Of a stretch of 64,000 nt of DNA, positions 17,626-28,078 are shown in pieces. Both the position numbers and the translations under genes were made by a program. Source of the DNA: Paenibacillaceae bacterium (GTDB taxonomy: Bacteria > Bacillota > Bacilli > Paenibacillales > CANHGK01). The stretch's first letter is position 1. Each line of letters opens with the position of its first letter. The stretch is taken from contig CANHGK010000006.1 of the NCBI GenBank assembly GCA_947460235.1, forward strand, positions 62,001-126,000. The letters run 5' to 3'. Below the pieces are notes generated by a model. The model saw nothing but the letters and a program-made list of their open reading frames with translations. It had not been told where the DNA came from and searched no databases.

Positions 17626-20223
17626 ATGGCCAAATATACTCCGATGATGGAACAATACTTAGCGTTGAAGGCCACTGTGCCGGATGCGCTATTGTTTTTC
17701 AGGCTTGGAGATTTTTATGAATTGTTTTTTGAGGATGCTGCTAATGCATCCCGTTTACTAGAAATTACCTTGACCGGACGAGAAGCGGGTCAAGCGGACC
17801 GTGTGCCAATGTGCGGTGTTCCGTATCACGCGGCCGAAGGATATATATCCCGTTTAATAGATCTAGGTTGTAAAGTGGCAATTGCTGAACAAATGGAAAA
17901 CCCAAGTGACGCGAAAGGGGTGGTCAAGCGCGATATCGTGCGTATGATCACCCCTGGTACCGTTTTGGAAGCAAGATCCTTGACGGATACGCGCAACAAT
18001 TTTATTGCTGCGATCGTTAAAGAGAGTGACGGGACTTCGAGTGCGGTAGTTGCAGATTGGTCTACTGGGGAATTACATATTATTGATGAACGGAATTGGA
18101 TTGGGTGTAAGGACGCAATCATGATTTATCGACCTCGTGAAGTGATCGCAGATGTTGAGTTATTAGATCTGCTATGTGATGAGACTGCACTTGGAACGAA
18201 TGGTTGGACACCAACGGTGTGGACAACAGAGCAAGCATGGGAATCGGAACCGCTTGCGTCTATGTTACTTGGTATGTCTGTAGCTGTGAAGCGTTCAGCA
18301 GCAAGATTGCAAGCGTATTTTTGGCATACACAGAAGCAACCTGCGACACATATGCAACGTGTTCATGTACATGTGCCTGGTGGACGGTTGATGTTGGACC
18401 CGTTGACGCGTAGAAGTTTGGAATTAACGGAAACGGTAAGGGAAAAAGAGAAAAAAGGTTCTTTGCTTTGGTTAATGGATGAGACGCGAACATCCATGGG
18501 TGCTAGGTTAATGCGCCAATGGTTGGAACAACCGCTCTGCGATTTACCTGCCATTGAGCTGCGGCAAGAAGCAGTGGAACAATTAACAGATGCATGGATG
18601 GTACGCGAGACCATTCGGGAATCTCTTAAGGAGATTTATGATTTAGAACGACTTTTGGCCCGTGTGTCCGTCGGTTCTGCCAATGGTCGTGATTTGATCG
18701 CATTGCAAAAATCATTGGAACAAATTCCGGGGCTTTGTGAAGCTGCGATTTCTTCCGGTTCGCGAACGTTAACCGACTCGGTGAAACCACTTGATCGGTG
18801 TCAAGATGTTTGTCAAGATATTAAGGCGACGCTTGTGGAAGATCCGCCAATTTCGTTGCGAGACGGCGGTTTCATTCGTGACGGTGTGGATGAACAATTG
18901 GATTTGTGGCGTGCGGCAAGCCGTGGCGGCAAACAATGGATGGCTGAACTCGAGCAAAGCGAACGTGAACGGACAGGCATTAAGTCACTTAAAGTAGGAT
19001 ACAATAAAGTGTTTGGTTATTATATCGAAGTCACCAAATCGAATATCGGCGCCATTCCGGAAGGATTGTACGAACGTAAGCAGACTCTTTCAACCGGTGA
19101 ACGTTATGTAACGCCGAAATTGAAAGAACAAGAAGCATTAATTCTTCAGGCCGAAGAAAAATTAAGCGGACGCGAATTCGAGTTGTTTCAGTCGCTTCGT
19201 TTACGAGTTGCAGCACAATTGACTCGCCTGCATCACGTCGCATATTGGGTCGCAACGCTTGATGTGTTTCAAGGACTATCAACGGTTGCGGTCACGAACC
19301 GCTGGGTCAAACCGGATTTTCATCAAAATTTTGAACTATCCATCACTCATGGTAGGCATCCGGTCGTTGAGTCGGTGCTTAACGATCAAACGTTTATTAC
19401 GAATGATGCAAATTTAGAATCTGATCATCCGATGATGCTCATTACTGGTCCAAATATGGCGGGGAAAAGTACGTATATGCGTCAAATTGCCCTCATATGT
19501 ATTCTAGGTCAAATGGGATCATTCGTGCCCGCTACATCGGCTAAATTGCCATTAATCGACCGGATTTTTACACGGATTGGTGCTGCAGATGATTTGGTAG
19601 CAGGTCAGAGTACGTTTATGACGGAAATGATGGACATCCGTGTGATGACCGAAAAAGCAACAAAACGCAGTTTGGTCATCATTGATGAATTAGGCCGAGG
19701 AACATCGACGAACGAAGGAATGGCAATTGCACAAGCGGTTATTGAGCATATCCATGATACGATCGGTTGCAAAACACTTGTGTCCACGCATTTTCATGAG
19801 TTAGCTGAACTGGAGGCAACTCTTTCTGGTTTACTTAATTATGCGATGGCCGTTCAAGAGCGAGATCAGCAGGTGACATTTTTACGCAAGTTATCCCGCG
19901 GTGCTGCTACATCCAGTTATGGGGTGTATTGCGCGAAATTGGCTGGATTACCGGAACGAATTATTGGTCGTGCCGAGCAATTGCTTGAACATACAGAGTC
20001 GGTCCTCCACGCTGCAGGAACTCCTTTTGCACCGATTGCATTTGGAACTGCACCTGCACCGGAACCGATTGACGTGATGGTCCGTGATCCCAAGTTAGAA
20101 GCTTTGATGAAGGAAATTGCAGAACTGAACATACTCCATTTAACACCGGTTCAAGCATTAACATGGATCGATAAATGGCAACGAGACTTAAAACAATCCG
20201 AACTCCTTCAGAAAGAAGCGTGA
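17626..20223 (+). CDS. mutS: DNA mismatch repair protein MutS
   Basis: An 865-residue mismatch-recognition ATPase. Near the N terminus FFRLGDFYELFFEDA carries the Phe-x-Glu-like wedge region of MutS, followed by connector, lever and clamp domains. The ATPase domain has Walker A GPNMAGKST (608-616), FTRIGAADDLVAGQSTFM, and Walker B LVIIDELGRGTST, with STHFHEL after it. Length is normal. It binds mismatches as a dimer and recruits MutL, encoded two genes downstream. Confidence 0.98.
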   Translation: MAKYTPMMEQYLALKATVPDALLFFRLGDFYELFFEDAANASRLLEITLTGREAGQADRVPMCGVPYHAAEGYISRLIDLGCKVAIAEQMENPSDAKGVVKRDIVRMITPGTVLEARSLTDTRNNFIAAIVKESDGTSSAVVADWSTGELHIIDERNWIGCKDAIMIYRPREVIADVELLDLLCDETALGTNGWTPTVWTTEQAWESEPLASMLLGMSVAVKRSAARLQAYFWHTQKQPATHMQRVHVHVPGGRLMLDPLTRRSLELTETVREKEKKGSLLWLMDETRTSMGARLMRQWLEQPLCDLPAIELRQEAVEQLTDAWMVRETIRESLKEIYDLERLLARVSVGSANGRDLIALQKSLEQIPGLCEAAISSGSRTLTDSVKPLDRCQDVCQDIKATLVEDPPISLRDGGFIRDGVDEQLDLWRAASRGGKQWMAELEQSERERTGIKSLKVGYNKVFGYYIEVTKSNIGAIPEGLYERKQTLSTGERYVTPKLKEQEALILQAEEKLSGREFELFQSLRLRVAAQLTRLHHVAYWVATLDVFQGLSTVAVTNRWVKPDFHQNFELSITHGRHPVVESVLNDQTFITNDANLESDHPMMLITGPNMAGKSTYMRQIALICILGQMGSFVPATSAKLPLIDRIFTRIGAADDLVAGQSTFMTEMMDIRVMTEKATKRSLVIIDELGRGTSTNEGMAIAQAVIEHIHDTIGCKTLVSTHFHELAELEATLSGLLNYAMAVQERDQQVTFLRKLSRGAATSSYGVYCAKLAGLPERIIGRAEQLLEHTESVLHAAGTPFAPIAFGTAPAPEPIDVMVRDPKLEALMKEIAELNILHLTPVQALTWIDKWQRDLKQSELLQKEA

Positions 20224-20229
20224 ATCCAA

Positions 20230-21657
20230 ATGATTCAAAAGCGCATGATTGCAGCAACACTTATTTTTTCGATGGTGATTGGATTAATGTCCACAGGAAT
20301 GACTGCTTTTGCAACTCAAGATACGGTTTTGTATGAATTATTAGATATCTTGTCAACGCAACACTTGTCTGGAACATCCAAGGACAAACTTGTGGATGCT
20401 GCCATTGCAGGTGCAGTTCAATCGTTAAATGATCCGTATACGGAGTATTTTACAGATGCTGAATGGAATGATTTTGAAGATCAATTGGAACAAAATTATG
20501 TCGGAATCGGCGTACGTTTGGAAGAGCGTAAAGGACAATTTCAAATTCTTGAGGTCTTCGATAATTCACCTGCGAAAAAAGCGGGAATTATGGTCAATGA
20601 TGTCATCGTCACAGTGAATGGTGCAAGTTTGGTTAAACTAACGATTGATCAACTAATGGATAAAATCAAAGGTGCTGAAAACACGTCGGTCAAAATTGGC
20701 GTGATGAGAGGCACTAAAAAATTTGTGTATGATATGAAACGTCAAAAAGTACAAAATCCCGTCGTTACGAATGCGAAATATGGGGATATCGGTTATCTTT
20801 CCGTATCTTCGTTTTCTACGGATGCCGGTGTACAGTTTGGTATGCAATTAAAAAAATTAGAGCAATCCAAAATCAAAGGTCTAGTTATTGATTTGCGTAA
20901 TAATGGGGGCGGGATTTTGGAAGTTGCCCGTCAAATTGCGAGCAATTTCATTTCAAAAGGTGTCCTCATTTACACGCGTGATCGCAACAATAAGAAAAGT
21001 CCGATGCCAATTGAGAACGGTACGACAAAAACGTATCCCGTAACAATTTTGGTAAATGAATGGAGTGCAAGTTGTTCTGAAGTGCTTTCCGGCGCATTAA
21101 AAGATTATAATATCGCCAAACTTGTGGGGAAGAAAACATTTGGTAAAGGTAGCGTTCAAGATGTCGTTCAATTGGATAATGGCGGGATATTGAAAGTGAC
21201 GGCGAACGAGTATTTAACGCCAAAACAACATAAAGTGAATAAAATTGGATTAACACCAGATTTGTTGCTAGAAGGAACTACTGCACAATTGGTTGGTGCA
21301 TTGCGATTAGCTGGCTCCAAAACGATAACGCTACATTTTGATAATCCAGAACAATTTACGGTAAATAACATTCAGCAAGTCGAAGTATTTGACCTGTATG
21401 ACACTGACCGACCGAATTTTGTTCAAGCGGAATTGCTTTCAGCGATGTCGGGTGTGAATTTGTCAGCAGATGCAACGAATAAACAATTGTACTATTCTTT
21501 GTTTGGCGGGCCGAAAGTTGCGTTGCCAAAATGGTCTGTTGAATATAAAAATAACAGTTGGTATGTAGATTGGTCATCGCTTGCGGGGAAATTTACGAAT
21601 TTGAAATGGCGCAAAACGAACGGTGCCTGGGAATTAACCTATCAAAAAGCGAGTTAA
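20230..21657 (+). CDS. S41 carboxy-terminal processing protease with PDZ domain
   Basis: A 475-residue secreted or membrane-anchored protease of the CtpA/CtpB family. A signal segment lies at 6-29, a PDZ domain at about 85-170 and the S41 domain to about 335. By alignment to CtpB, S281 (in SASCSE), K306 and Q310 (FGKGSVQ) form the catalytic serine-lysine set; a cysteine replaces the usual A/S between the serines. A C-terminal extension (about 370-475) ends WYVDWSSLAGKFTNLKWRKTNG, typical of copper amine oxidase-like domains. It lies between mutS and mutL with tight gaps, an insertion relative to the B. subtilis mutS-mutL pair. CtpB processes a sporulation checkpoint factor in B. subtilis; whether this one does is unknown. 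Confidence 0.88.
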   Translation: MIQKRMIAATLIFSMVIGLMSTGMTAFATQDTVLYELLDILSTQHLSGTSKDKLVDAAIAGAVQSLNDPYTEYFTDAEWNDFEDQLEQNYVGIGVRLEERKGQFQILEVFDNSPAKKAGIMVNDVIVTVNGASLVKLTIDQLMDKIKGAENTSVKIGVMRGTKKFVYDMKRQKVQNPVVTNAKYGDIGYLSVSSFSTDAGVQFGMQLKKLEQSKIKGLVIDLRNNGGGILEVARQIASNFISKGVLIYTRDRNNKKSPMPIENGTTKTYPVTILVNEWSASCSEVLSGALKDYNIAKLVGKKTFGKGSVQDVVQLDNGGILKVTANEYLTPKQHKVNKIGLTPDLLLEGTTAQLVGALRLAGSKTITLHFDNPEQFTVNNIQQVEVFDLYDTDRPNFVQAELLSAMSGVNLSADATNKQLYYSLFGGPKVALPKWSVEYKNNSWYVDWSSLAGKFTNLKWRKTNGAWELTYQKAS

Positions 21658-21676
21658 ATTAAGCAAAGCGGGTTGA

Positions 21677-23542
21677 ATGGTGATGCAAAGAATTCATGTG
21701 TTAGACGAGCAAATTGCCAACTTAATTGCTGCAGGTGAAGTCATTGAGCGCCCCGCGTCTGTTGTGAAAGAGTTGCTCGAAAATGCGCTTGATGCGGGCG
21801 GAACACACGTAGATATTCGGATCGAGCAAGGCGGATTGCAGCGAATTTCGATTAAGGACAATGGGGCGGGCATGCATCCAGATGATTGTGCGCTTGCATT
21901 TCAAAGGCATGCAACGAGCAAAATTCGCTCTGGACGAGATTTGTTTCGAATTTTGACACTCGGATTCCGCGGTGAAGCATTGCCATCCATTGCATCTGTT
22001 GCCAAAGTAGAGTGCATTAGTTGTGCCGATGATAGTGCGAAAGGCACCGTTGTGCGCATTCACGGTGGAACGATGCAGCCCGTAGATACCGTTGCTGCCC
22101 AGCGCGGAACGACATTGGATGTACGTGAACTTTTTTACAATACACCTGCACGATTAAAATATATGAAAACAGTCCAAACCGAATTTGGCCAAATTGCCGA
22201 TGTTGTGCAGCGGATTGCGCTTGCTCGGCCAGATGTAGCGATTACACTTTATCATGATGATCATTTGGTACTAAGGACAAGTGGTCGCAATGATGTACGC
22301 GAAGTAATCGCTGCGATTTATGGCAAAGACGTTGCCAAACAATTGCTTGCGTTATCCTTTGAACATGCGGATGTCAAAATCACTGGTTTTGTATCAAAGC
22401 CGGTGGTTACTCGATCCAATCGCCACGCGGTAACATGGATGGTAAATGGTAGATACATTCGCAGTACGTTACTGAATCAGGCATTGTTGGACGGATTCCA
22501 CACGTTGTTACCTTTGCATCGCTATCCGATTGCCGCTATTAATTTAGAAATGGACCCACAACTTGTAGACGTTAATGTTCATCCAGCCAAATGGGATGTT
22601 CGTTTTAGCAAGGAAGCGATGATTCGTGAAACCGTGTCAGAAGCAGTGAAACGCGCGCTCGGAAATTATGTATATATTCCTGATGTGGACATGCCTACAA
22701 GTAAACCTGTGTTTCATGAACCATCAAACGTTCCCTTCAATGCAGGAGTGACGAAAAGCACATTTTCAACGCCGTCGTATGCGCAGCCGGTCAAAACGAT
22801 TGATCCTGGGCAAGTGAGTATGACGCAATGGGGTAAAATACTTGGAGTAAACGCTACGGACAATTCTTCAACATTCGCATTTAAGGAACGTGCTGAATTA
22901 CTTGCAACTCCTGAAAATGTTGAACGAGTTGAACACGAAGCACAACAAACATCTGCAAAATTGCCATCTCTTCAACCGGTTGGACAGGCACATGGCACGT
23001 ATATCATTGCTCAAGATCAAGAGTCGATTTACTTGATTGATCAACATGCCGCACATGAACGAATCAACTACGAGAAGTTTTATCAAAAATTCACACGAAA
23101 TGATGTCTCGACTCAACCTCTGTTAGTGCCATATCCATTTGAACTTGCAGCTGATGAGAGTGCGTGGTTTCAAACGATTCTGCAACAACTGGACTCAATC
23201 GGATTACGAATTGAACCGTTCGGAATGAATAGTTTTGTCTTGCGAGAGCATCCAGAGTGGTTTCCTGTTGAGAAAATTGTAGAACTTGCGCGTGAACTGC
23301 TCGATTGGATCGTGCAACAACGTAAGACGTTTCATCTGGGGCGTTTTCGAGATGCAGCGGCAAAAATGTGTGCATGTAAAGCATCTGTCCGAGCAAATGA
23401 GCGGGTGAGTATTGCTGAAATGCAATCGTTGCTTCATCAATTGCAAGCGTGCGATCAACCCTATACGTGTCCGCACGGACGACCGATAATTGTTCGTTTT
23501 AGTTCCTATGATTTAGAAAAAATGTTTAAGCGGGTGATGTAG
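21677..23542 (+). CDS. mutL: DNA mismatch repair endonuclease MutL
   Basis: A 621-residue MutL. The GHKL ATPase domain shows ELLENALDAG, IKDNGAGM and LGFRGEALPSIASV. A variable linker (about 345-430) leads to the dimerisation/endonuclease domain with DQHAAHERINYE, which fits the DQHA(X)2E(X)4E metal site, plus ACKASVRANE and CPHGRPIIVRF. It is therefore an endonuclease-type MutL, as expected where MutH is absent. ATG 21677 and ATG 21683 are both possible starts. The next gene starts directly after its stop. Confidence 0.97.
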   Translation: MVMQRIHVLDEQIANLIAAGEVIERPASVVKELLENALDAGGTHVDIRIEQGGLQRISIKDNGAGMHPDDCALAFQRHATSKIRSGRDLFRILTLGFRGEALPSIASVAKVECISCADDSAKGTVVRIHGGTMQPVDTVAAQRGTTLDVRELFYNTPARLKYMKTVQTEFGQIADVVQRIALARPDVAITLYHDDHLVLRTSGRNDVREVIAAIYGKDVAKQLLALSFEHADVKITGFVSKPVVTRSNRHAVTWMVNGRYIRSTLLNQALLDGFHTLLPLHRYPIAAINLEMDPQLVDVNVHPAKWDVRFSKEAMIRETVSEAVKRALGNYVYIPDVDMPTSKPVFHEPSNVPFNAGVTKSTFSTPSYAQPVKTIDPGQVSMTQWGKILGVNATDNSSTFAFKERAELLATPENVERVEHEAQQTSAKLPSLQPVGQAHGTYIIAQDQESIYLIDQHAAHERINYEKFYQKFTRNDVSTQPLLVPYPFELAADESAWFQTILQQLDSIGLRIEPFGMNSFVLREHPEWFPVEKIVELARELLDWIVQQRKTFHLGRFRDAAAKMCACKASVRANERVSIAEMQSLLHQLQACDQPYTCPHGRPIIVRFSSYDLEKMFKRVM

Positions 23543-24349
23543 GTGATCGTAACGACATCCTATTCACCAACCGAAGCGCAAGTGCAACAAGCGATTTCGA
23601 TTGCGATGATGTTGAACATTCAATATCGAAAGCGCATGAATCCGCCGATTAAATATTCACTTGCACAACTCCGTAAACGAAATCAATGCGATGATGTGCT
23701 TGTTGTTGAAACAACGGGAATCAAACTATGTAAAGATCAAGAACCTCCATTGTTTTTTCACCCAAGTATGGGGATGATTCGTATGAAACGTCTTCGAGAT
23801 GGAGGCTACGATCCGCTTGTCGCGATTACAGGTGTTCAGCTTGGCGATCGGATTTTGGATGCAACATGCGGAATGGCAAGTGATTCTCTCGTGCTAAGTT
23901 ATGCTGCTGGGGAGTTCGGTCATGTGGACGCGTGTGAATCTTCATCGGTCATTGCTTTATTGATTAGTGATGGACTATCGAAATACACGCAAGCTGATGC
24001 AGATGTGATTGCAGCAATGCGACGAATTTCCGTCCAAGCAATGGGGAATTTGGAGTTTATGAAACGTCAGGCGGACAAGTCGTATGATATTGTTTATTTT
24101 GATCCAATGTTCGCACAAGCCATTCATGATTCGGCCTCAATAAAACCACTTCGTTCGTTTGCGGATTTACAGTCATTGACTCAAGAAGCATTGAACGAAG
24201 CTATGCGCATTACACGTCGTGTTGTGGTCATCAAAGATCATTACCGCAGTGAAGTATTTGATCACTTCGGATTCGAATCACCGATTCATCATGGTTCGGA
24301 GGTTAAATACGGGATCATTACCATGGATTCTGCAAAGGTGGATGTATGA
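23543..24349 (+). CDS. Class I SAM-dependent methyltransferase, RsmJ-like
   Basis: A 268-residue protein of the YhiQ/RsmJ-like methyltransferase group. HPSMGMIRMKRLRDGGYDPLV matches the family's substrate-side motif, and ILDATCGMASDSLVLSYAAG is the SAM-binding loop; YDIVYFDPMF is the catalytic-side motif IV. RsmJ methylates G1516 of 16S rRNA in E. coli, but Firmicute members may have other targets. GTG 23543 comes right after the mutL stop, and the 3' end overlaps miaA by four bases, so mutL-methyltransferase-miaA-hfq reads as an operon. Confidence 0.85.
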   Translation: MIVTTSYSPTEAQVQQAISIAMMLNIQYRKRMNPPIKYSLAQLRKRNQCDDVLVVETTGIKLCKDQEPPLFFHPSMGMIRMKRLRDGGYDPLVAITGVQLGDRILDATCGMASDSLVLSYAAGEFGHVDACESSSVIALLISDGLSKYTQADADVIAAMRRISVQAMGNLEFMKRQADKSYDIVYFDPMFAQAIHDSASIKPLRSFADLQSLTQEALNEAMRITRRVVVIKDHYRSEVFDHFGFESPIHHGSEVKYGIITMDSAKVDV

Positions 24350-25293
24350 CGAACGAGAAACAACCGTTAATTTTTATCGTAGGACCGACAGCGTCAGGAA
24401 AAACTGCACTAAGTTTGAACATCGCAGAGAAATACAATGGTGAAATCATTTCAGGTGATTCGATGCAAGTGTATCGTTACATGGACATTGGGACGGCAAA
24501 AGCGACAACAGCAGAACGTACGCGCATACGCCATCATTTGATCGATTGCGTCGAACCGAACGAACCTTATTCAGTGGCGCATTTTCAGGAACAAGCCAAG
24601 GCCATCATTGCAGATATTCGTTCTCGTGGAAAATTACCGATTATCGCAGGTGGAACTGGTTTGTATGCGGAGGCGCTGATGTATGATTATCCGTTCGATG
24701 CAGGAACTGGTGAAACGCAACTCCGGCATCGCGTGCGTGAACGGATCGTAGAAGTCGGACTTGCTGCGTTGCATGCGGAACTTTCAATAGCAGACCCGGA
24801 AGCGGCGAAACGAATTCATCCGAATGATGAGCGAAGAATTGTTCGAGCGATTGAATTGATGATGACTGGAGAAATGCCTTCAGCGAAACGCGAATTGACG
24901 GTTCGAGAAAGCCCATATGAATTATATGTGATCGGTCTTTCGATGGATCGAGCAAAATTGTATGCGAGGATCGATCAGCGAGTTGTTCAAATGTTTGAAG
25001 CGGGTTGGATACAAGAAGTTCGTTCACTTTTAGCAGCAGGATTTACAACGGAATTCCCTGCGATGCGAGGACTAGGTTATAAGGAATTAAACTATTTTTT
25101 ACGCGGACTGACGACTGAAGCCGAAACGATCCGGATCATTCAGCGGAATACGCGACGATTTGCGAAACGTCAATTATCTTGGTTTCGGCATATGCCAATC
25201 ATCGAATGGTTCGAATTAGCAGAATGTGTGTTAATTGACGAGCAATGGAGAAAAATATGTGCTACAATCGAAAGTAAGTTTCGCTTAAATTAG
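24346..25293 (+). CDS. miaA: tRNA dimethylallyltransferase MiaA
   Basis: A 315-residue enzyme that adds a dimethylallyl group to A37 of tRNAs reading UNN codons. The P-loop GPTASGKT (12-19), [37 protein letters not shown] and [12 protein letters not shown] blocks are all present. Length is normal. The start ATGA overlaps the upstream methyltransferase stop. hfq follows after 37 bases with its own AGGAGGAA, the usual miaA-hfq pairing. Confidence 0.97.
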   Translation: MTNEKQPLIFIVGPTASGKTALSLNIAEKYNGEIISGDSMQVYRYMDIGTAKATTAERTRIRHHLIDCVEPNEPYSVAHFQEQAKAIIADIRSRGKLPIIAGGTGLYAEALMYDYPFDAGTGETQLRHRVRERIVEVGLAALHAELSIADPEAAKRIHPNDERRIVRAIELMMTGEMPSAKRELTVRESPYELYVIGLSMDRAKLYARIDQRVVQMFEAGWIQEVRSLLAAGFTTEFPAMRGLGYKELNYFLRGLTTEAETIRIIQRNTRRFAKRQLSWFRHMPIIEWFELAECVLIDEQWRKICATIESKFRLN

Positions 25294-25330
25294 AAATACG
25301 CCGAGCAGCGATTATGAGGAGGAACGGAAG

Positions 25331-25567
25331 ATGAACAAGCCGATCAACATCCAAGATTCATTTTTGAATCAAATCCGTAAGGAAAACATTCCGGTAACTG
25401 TCTATTTAACAAATGGCTTCCAAATTCGTGGACATGTCAAAGCGTTCGATAATTTTACGATTGTCGTAGACAGCGAAGGACGTCAACAATTGATTTACAA
25501 ACATGCAGTGTCCACCTTTTCACCATCGCGAGCAGTTAGTTTATTACCGGAACAACCACAAGGATGA
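25331..25567 (+). CDS. hfq: RNA chaperone Hfq
   Basis: A 78-residue Hfq with both Sm motifs: Sm1 ([25 protein letters not shown]) and the Sm2 signature YKHAVST. It forms a hexameric ring that binds small RNAs and A-rich mRNA. It begins [18 protein letters not shown], the usual proximal-face region. A palindromic hairpin follows. Confidence 0.97.
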   Translation: MNKPINIQDSFLNQIRKENIPVTVYLTNGFQIRGHVKAFDNFTIVVDSEGRQQLIYKHAVSTFSPSRAVSLLPEQPQG

Positions 25568-25605
25568 TTTGCATAAGGACTCATTTTTAAACATAGGTTA
25601 CAATG

Positions 25606-25630
25606 AACAACCCGCATGCGGGTTGTTTAT
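25606..25630 (+). terminator. Palindromic hairpin after hfq
   Basis: Perfect 22-base palindrome (25606-25627) whose arms AACAACCC / GGGTTGTT close over GCATGC, followed by a T-rich stretch. It is likely the terminator of the miaA-hfq unit, although the T-run is broken by As and lies only 20 bases before the next start codon. Confidence 0.6.
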
Positions 25631-25651
25631 TTATTATGAATGGAGGTACGT

Positions 25652-27928
25652 ATGCCTGCAAAAAAGAAAGAGAACAAGTCCAAGTGGATGAAGATTGCAT
25701 TGATGTCCTGTGGATTTTTGATCTTTGCGCTATGCGTGATGTACATAGGTTTATTGATGAGCGGTGAATCTTTGTTGAAAAATAATATTCAAAAACTGGA
25801 TCTAGACCAAGCATCAATCGTTTTTGACGAAAAAGATGAGTCGATTACCGCATTGTTTCGTGAAAATCGGCAAGTGATTCGATATCAGGACATTCCGCCA
25901 TTGATTCGGAATGCATTTATTGCGGTTGAAGATAAACGGTTTTACGAACATACCGGCATCGATTATCGTTCGTTTATACGTGCAATTACAACAGATATCC
26001 TTCAAATGCGTAAAGCCGAAGGCGGAAGTACGATCACGCAACAGTTAGCAAAAAATATGTTTTTGAGCAATGAGAAAACGATCACGCGTAAGTTCAAAGA
26101 GCTTGGTATCGCAATGGCGCTCGAAAATCAATTGACGAAAGACGAAATTATTGAGAAATATTTGAACCGTATTTACTTTGGCGGTGGGGCATATGGCATC
26201 CAAGCAGCATCTGAGCATTATTTTCACCAAAAAGATCTAAATCAATTGAAAATATGGCAAGTTGCAACGTTAGCAGGTATAGCGAAATCACCGAAATATT
26301 ATTCGCCGGTGCTTTATCCGGATCGTTCGAAAGAACGTCGGGGTGTCGTATTGCAATTGATGCAAGATCAAGGATTAATTACAGCAGCAGATCGATCGGA
26401 AGCGGCAATTGTTGATTTTAAGCCTAACGAAAATGGTACAGATAATCCGTATTTGACCGTACTTGATTATGTGCTAGACGAAGCAGGGAATCTATATAAT
26501 ATTGACGATGATTCGCTATTACGCGGTGGTTTTAAAATTTATACCACGATAAATAAACGTGCTCAAACCCAAATGGAAACGGCATTCGCTGATGCAACGA
26601 ATTTTCCAAAAGACATGAACGGTGAAATTGCCCAAGCATGCATGGTTATTTTAGATCAACATGATGGTGGGATTAAAGCAATGGTTGGCGGCCGAAATGC
26701 GGTGGCGAGGGGGTTGAATCGTGTCCTCGTTCCAAGGCAACCAGGTTCTTCGATCAAACCAATTGCGGTGTACGGCGCTGCCATCGAACATGGTTGGAAT
26801 CCCTATGATCAAATCGTTGATGAAGCAGCGACTTATGGGGATTATTCTCCAACCAATCATGATAAAACATATCTTGGGAAAGTTAATATGATCGCGGCAA
26901 TCAAGACCTCACAAAATGCTGCGGCGGTTTGGTTGTTAAATCAAATCGGAGTAGATAAAGGGTATGAATTTGCAAATCGTCTCGGTTTAAATTTAAGCAA
27001 AGATGACCGGAATTTAAGTATGGCACTTGGCGGGTTGAGCAATGGGGTAACACCGATGCAAATGGTAAGTGCATACAGTGCATTTGCCAATAATGGGGTT
27101 CAAAATAAACCACATTTAATCAAAAAAATCGTTGATGCGGACGGGGTTGAAGTTGCTTCTTTTGTGCAAGAAACAAAAACAGTGATGTCATCTAGAACCG
27201 CTTATTTTGTGACGCGCTTGATGCAGGCAGTTGTCGAACCTGGAGGGACGGGAGCATCAGCATCTTTTAGACAACCGGTATCCGGAAAAACAGGCACGAC
27301 ACAAGTGGGGATTAAAGGAGTAACTGGTGGTAATCGGGATATTTGGTTTGTTGGTTATACACCGCAATGGACTGCCGCAGTTTGGATGGGGTTTGATCGT
27401 ACAGATGCAAAACATTATCTGCGCGCTGCCAGCAGCAAAACGGCACGATTATTCGGTAAAGTGATGAGCAAAGCATTATCCACGAACAAAATCGGTGCAT
27501 TTGTGAAACCGGCAGATGTTCCTGAATTAGCGCCGGAAAATCGTAATATTCAAGATTTGATTGCAACATACGATGAAGCTGGAAATAGTATCACACTGCA
27601 CTGGTCGGCTGTAGAAAACGCAAAAAGTTATAAAGTGTTCCGAAGTGTAAATAGTCAATCTCCAGAACAAATTGCAGAAACGGAACAAACCGAATTAACT
27701 GATTTTGCTGTTATTCTCGGTGAATCGTATACGTATACTGTGGAGCCAGTAGATGCATCCGGGAGTGAAGGTGCGCCTTCTAATGCGGCTACCGTTCAGG
27801 CAGTACAATCAGACACGAATGATGGAAACCAGGTTGTTGAACCATCACCGGATGCCAATTTGTTGGATCCTTCAGCAGACGAACCGACACCGGAACCGAC
27901 ACAAAATGTAGAAGAATTACTGCAGTAA
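25652..27928 (+). CDS. Class A penicillin-binding protein 1A with FN3 domain
   Basis: A 758-residue bifunctional peptidoglycan synthase. A short basic cytoplasmic segment and one membrane helix (about 14-36) precede a GT51 glycosyltransferase domain (VEDKRFYEHTGID, GGSTITQQLAKNMF, KDEIIEKYLNRIYFGGGAYG). The transpeptidase has S366-S-I-K369 (PGSSIKP), an SQN triad and K546-T-G (SGKTGTT). Residues about 625-720 form a fibronectin type III domain, then an acidic, proline-rich tail. ATG 25652 has GGAGGT five bases upstream. It polymerises and cross-links cell-wall strands outside the membrane. Confidence 0.95.
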   Translation: MPAKKKENKSKWMKIALMSCGFLIFALCVMYIGLLMSGESLLKNNIQKLDLDQASIVFDEKDESITALFRENRQVIRYQDIPPLIRNAFIAVEDKRFYEHTGIDYRSFIRAITTDILQMRKAEGGSTITQQLAKNMFLSNEKTITRKFKELGIAMALENQLTKDEIIEKYLNRIYFGGGAYGIQAASEHYFHQKDLNQLKIWQVATLAGIAKSPKYYSPVLYPDRSKERRGVVLQLMQDQGLITAADRSEAAIVDFKPNENGTDNPYLTVLDYVLDEAGNLYNIDDDSLLRGGFKIYTTINKRAQTQMETAFADATNFPKDMNGEIAQACMVILDQHDGGIKAMVGGRNAVARGLNRVLVPRQPGSSIKPIAVYGAAIEHGWNPYDQIVDEAATYGDYSPTNHDKTYLGKVNMIAAIKTSQNAAAVWLLNQIGVDKGYEFANRLGLNLSKDDRNLSMALGGLSNGVTPMQMVSAYSAFANNGVQNKPHLIKKIVDADGVEVASFVQETKTVMSSRTAYFVTRLMQAVVEPGGTGASASFRQPVSGKTGTTQVGIKGVTGGNRDIWFVGYTPQWTAAVWMGFDRTDAKHYLRAASSKTARLFGKVMSKALSTNKIGAFVKPADVPELAPENRNIQDLIATYDEAGNSITLHWSAVENAKSYKVFRSVNSQSPEQIAETEQTELTDFAVILGESYTYTVEPVDASGSEGAPSNAATVQAVQSDTNDGNQVVEPSPDANLLDPSADEPTPEPTQNVEELLQ

Positions 27929-27949
27929 GTTGGTAATTGTACACAATAT

Positions 27950-27993
27950 TTGGAGAAGGGGCGATTTCCTGCCTCTTCTCCAAAAATATTTTT
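27950..27993 (+). terminator. Terminator after the PBP gene
   Basis: Arms 27950-27962 and 27971-27983 (one G-U pair) form a 13-bp stem over GATTTCCT, followed by AAATATTTTT. Confidence 0.75.
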
Positions 27994-28012
27994 AAACGCA
28001 ACACAAATTGCA

Positions 28013-28041
28013 TTGAAGCGTTTTCTTTTTTTTGATATGAT
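28013..28041 (+). promoter_or_regulatory. Candidate sigma-A promoter of the amylase gene
   Basis: TTGAAG (28013-28018), 17-base spacer, TATGAT (28036-28041). The expected transcription start is near 28048, leaving a 5' leader of about 70 bases that contains the cre-like site. Confidence 0.5.
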
Positions 28042-28078
28042 GGTTCGTGAAAACGCTTTACCGCTCTGAATGCCGTAT

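Noticed and set aside
25606-25627. Perfect palindrome after hfq as an attachment or recombination site
   Set aside because: It is a simple hairpin next to a T-rich run, with no second copy or integrase gene seen.
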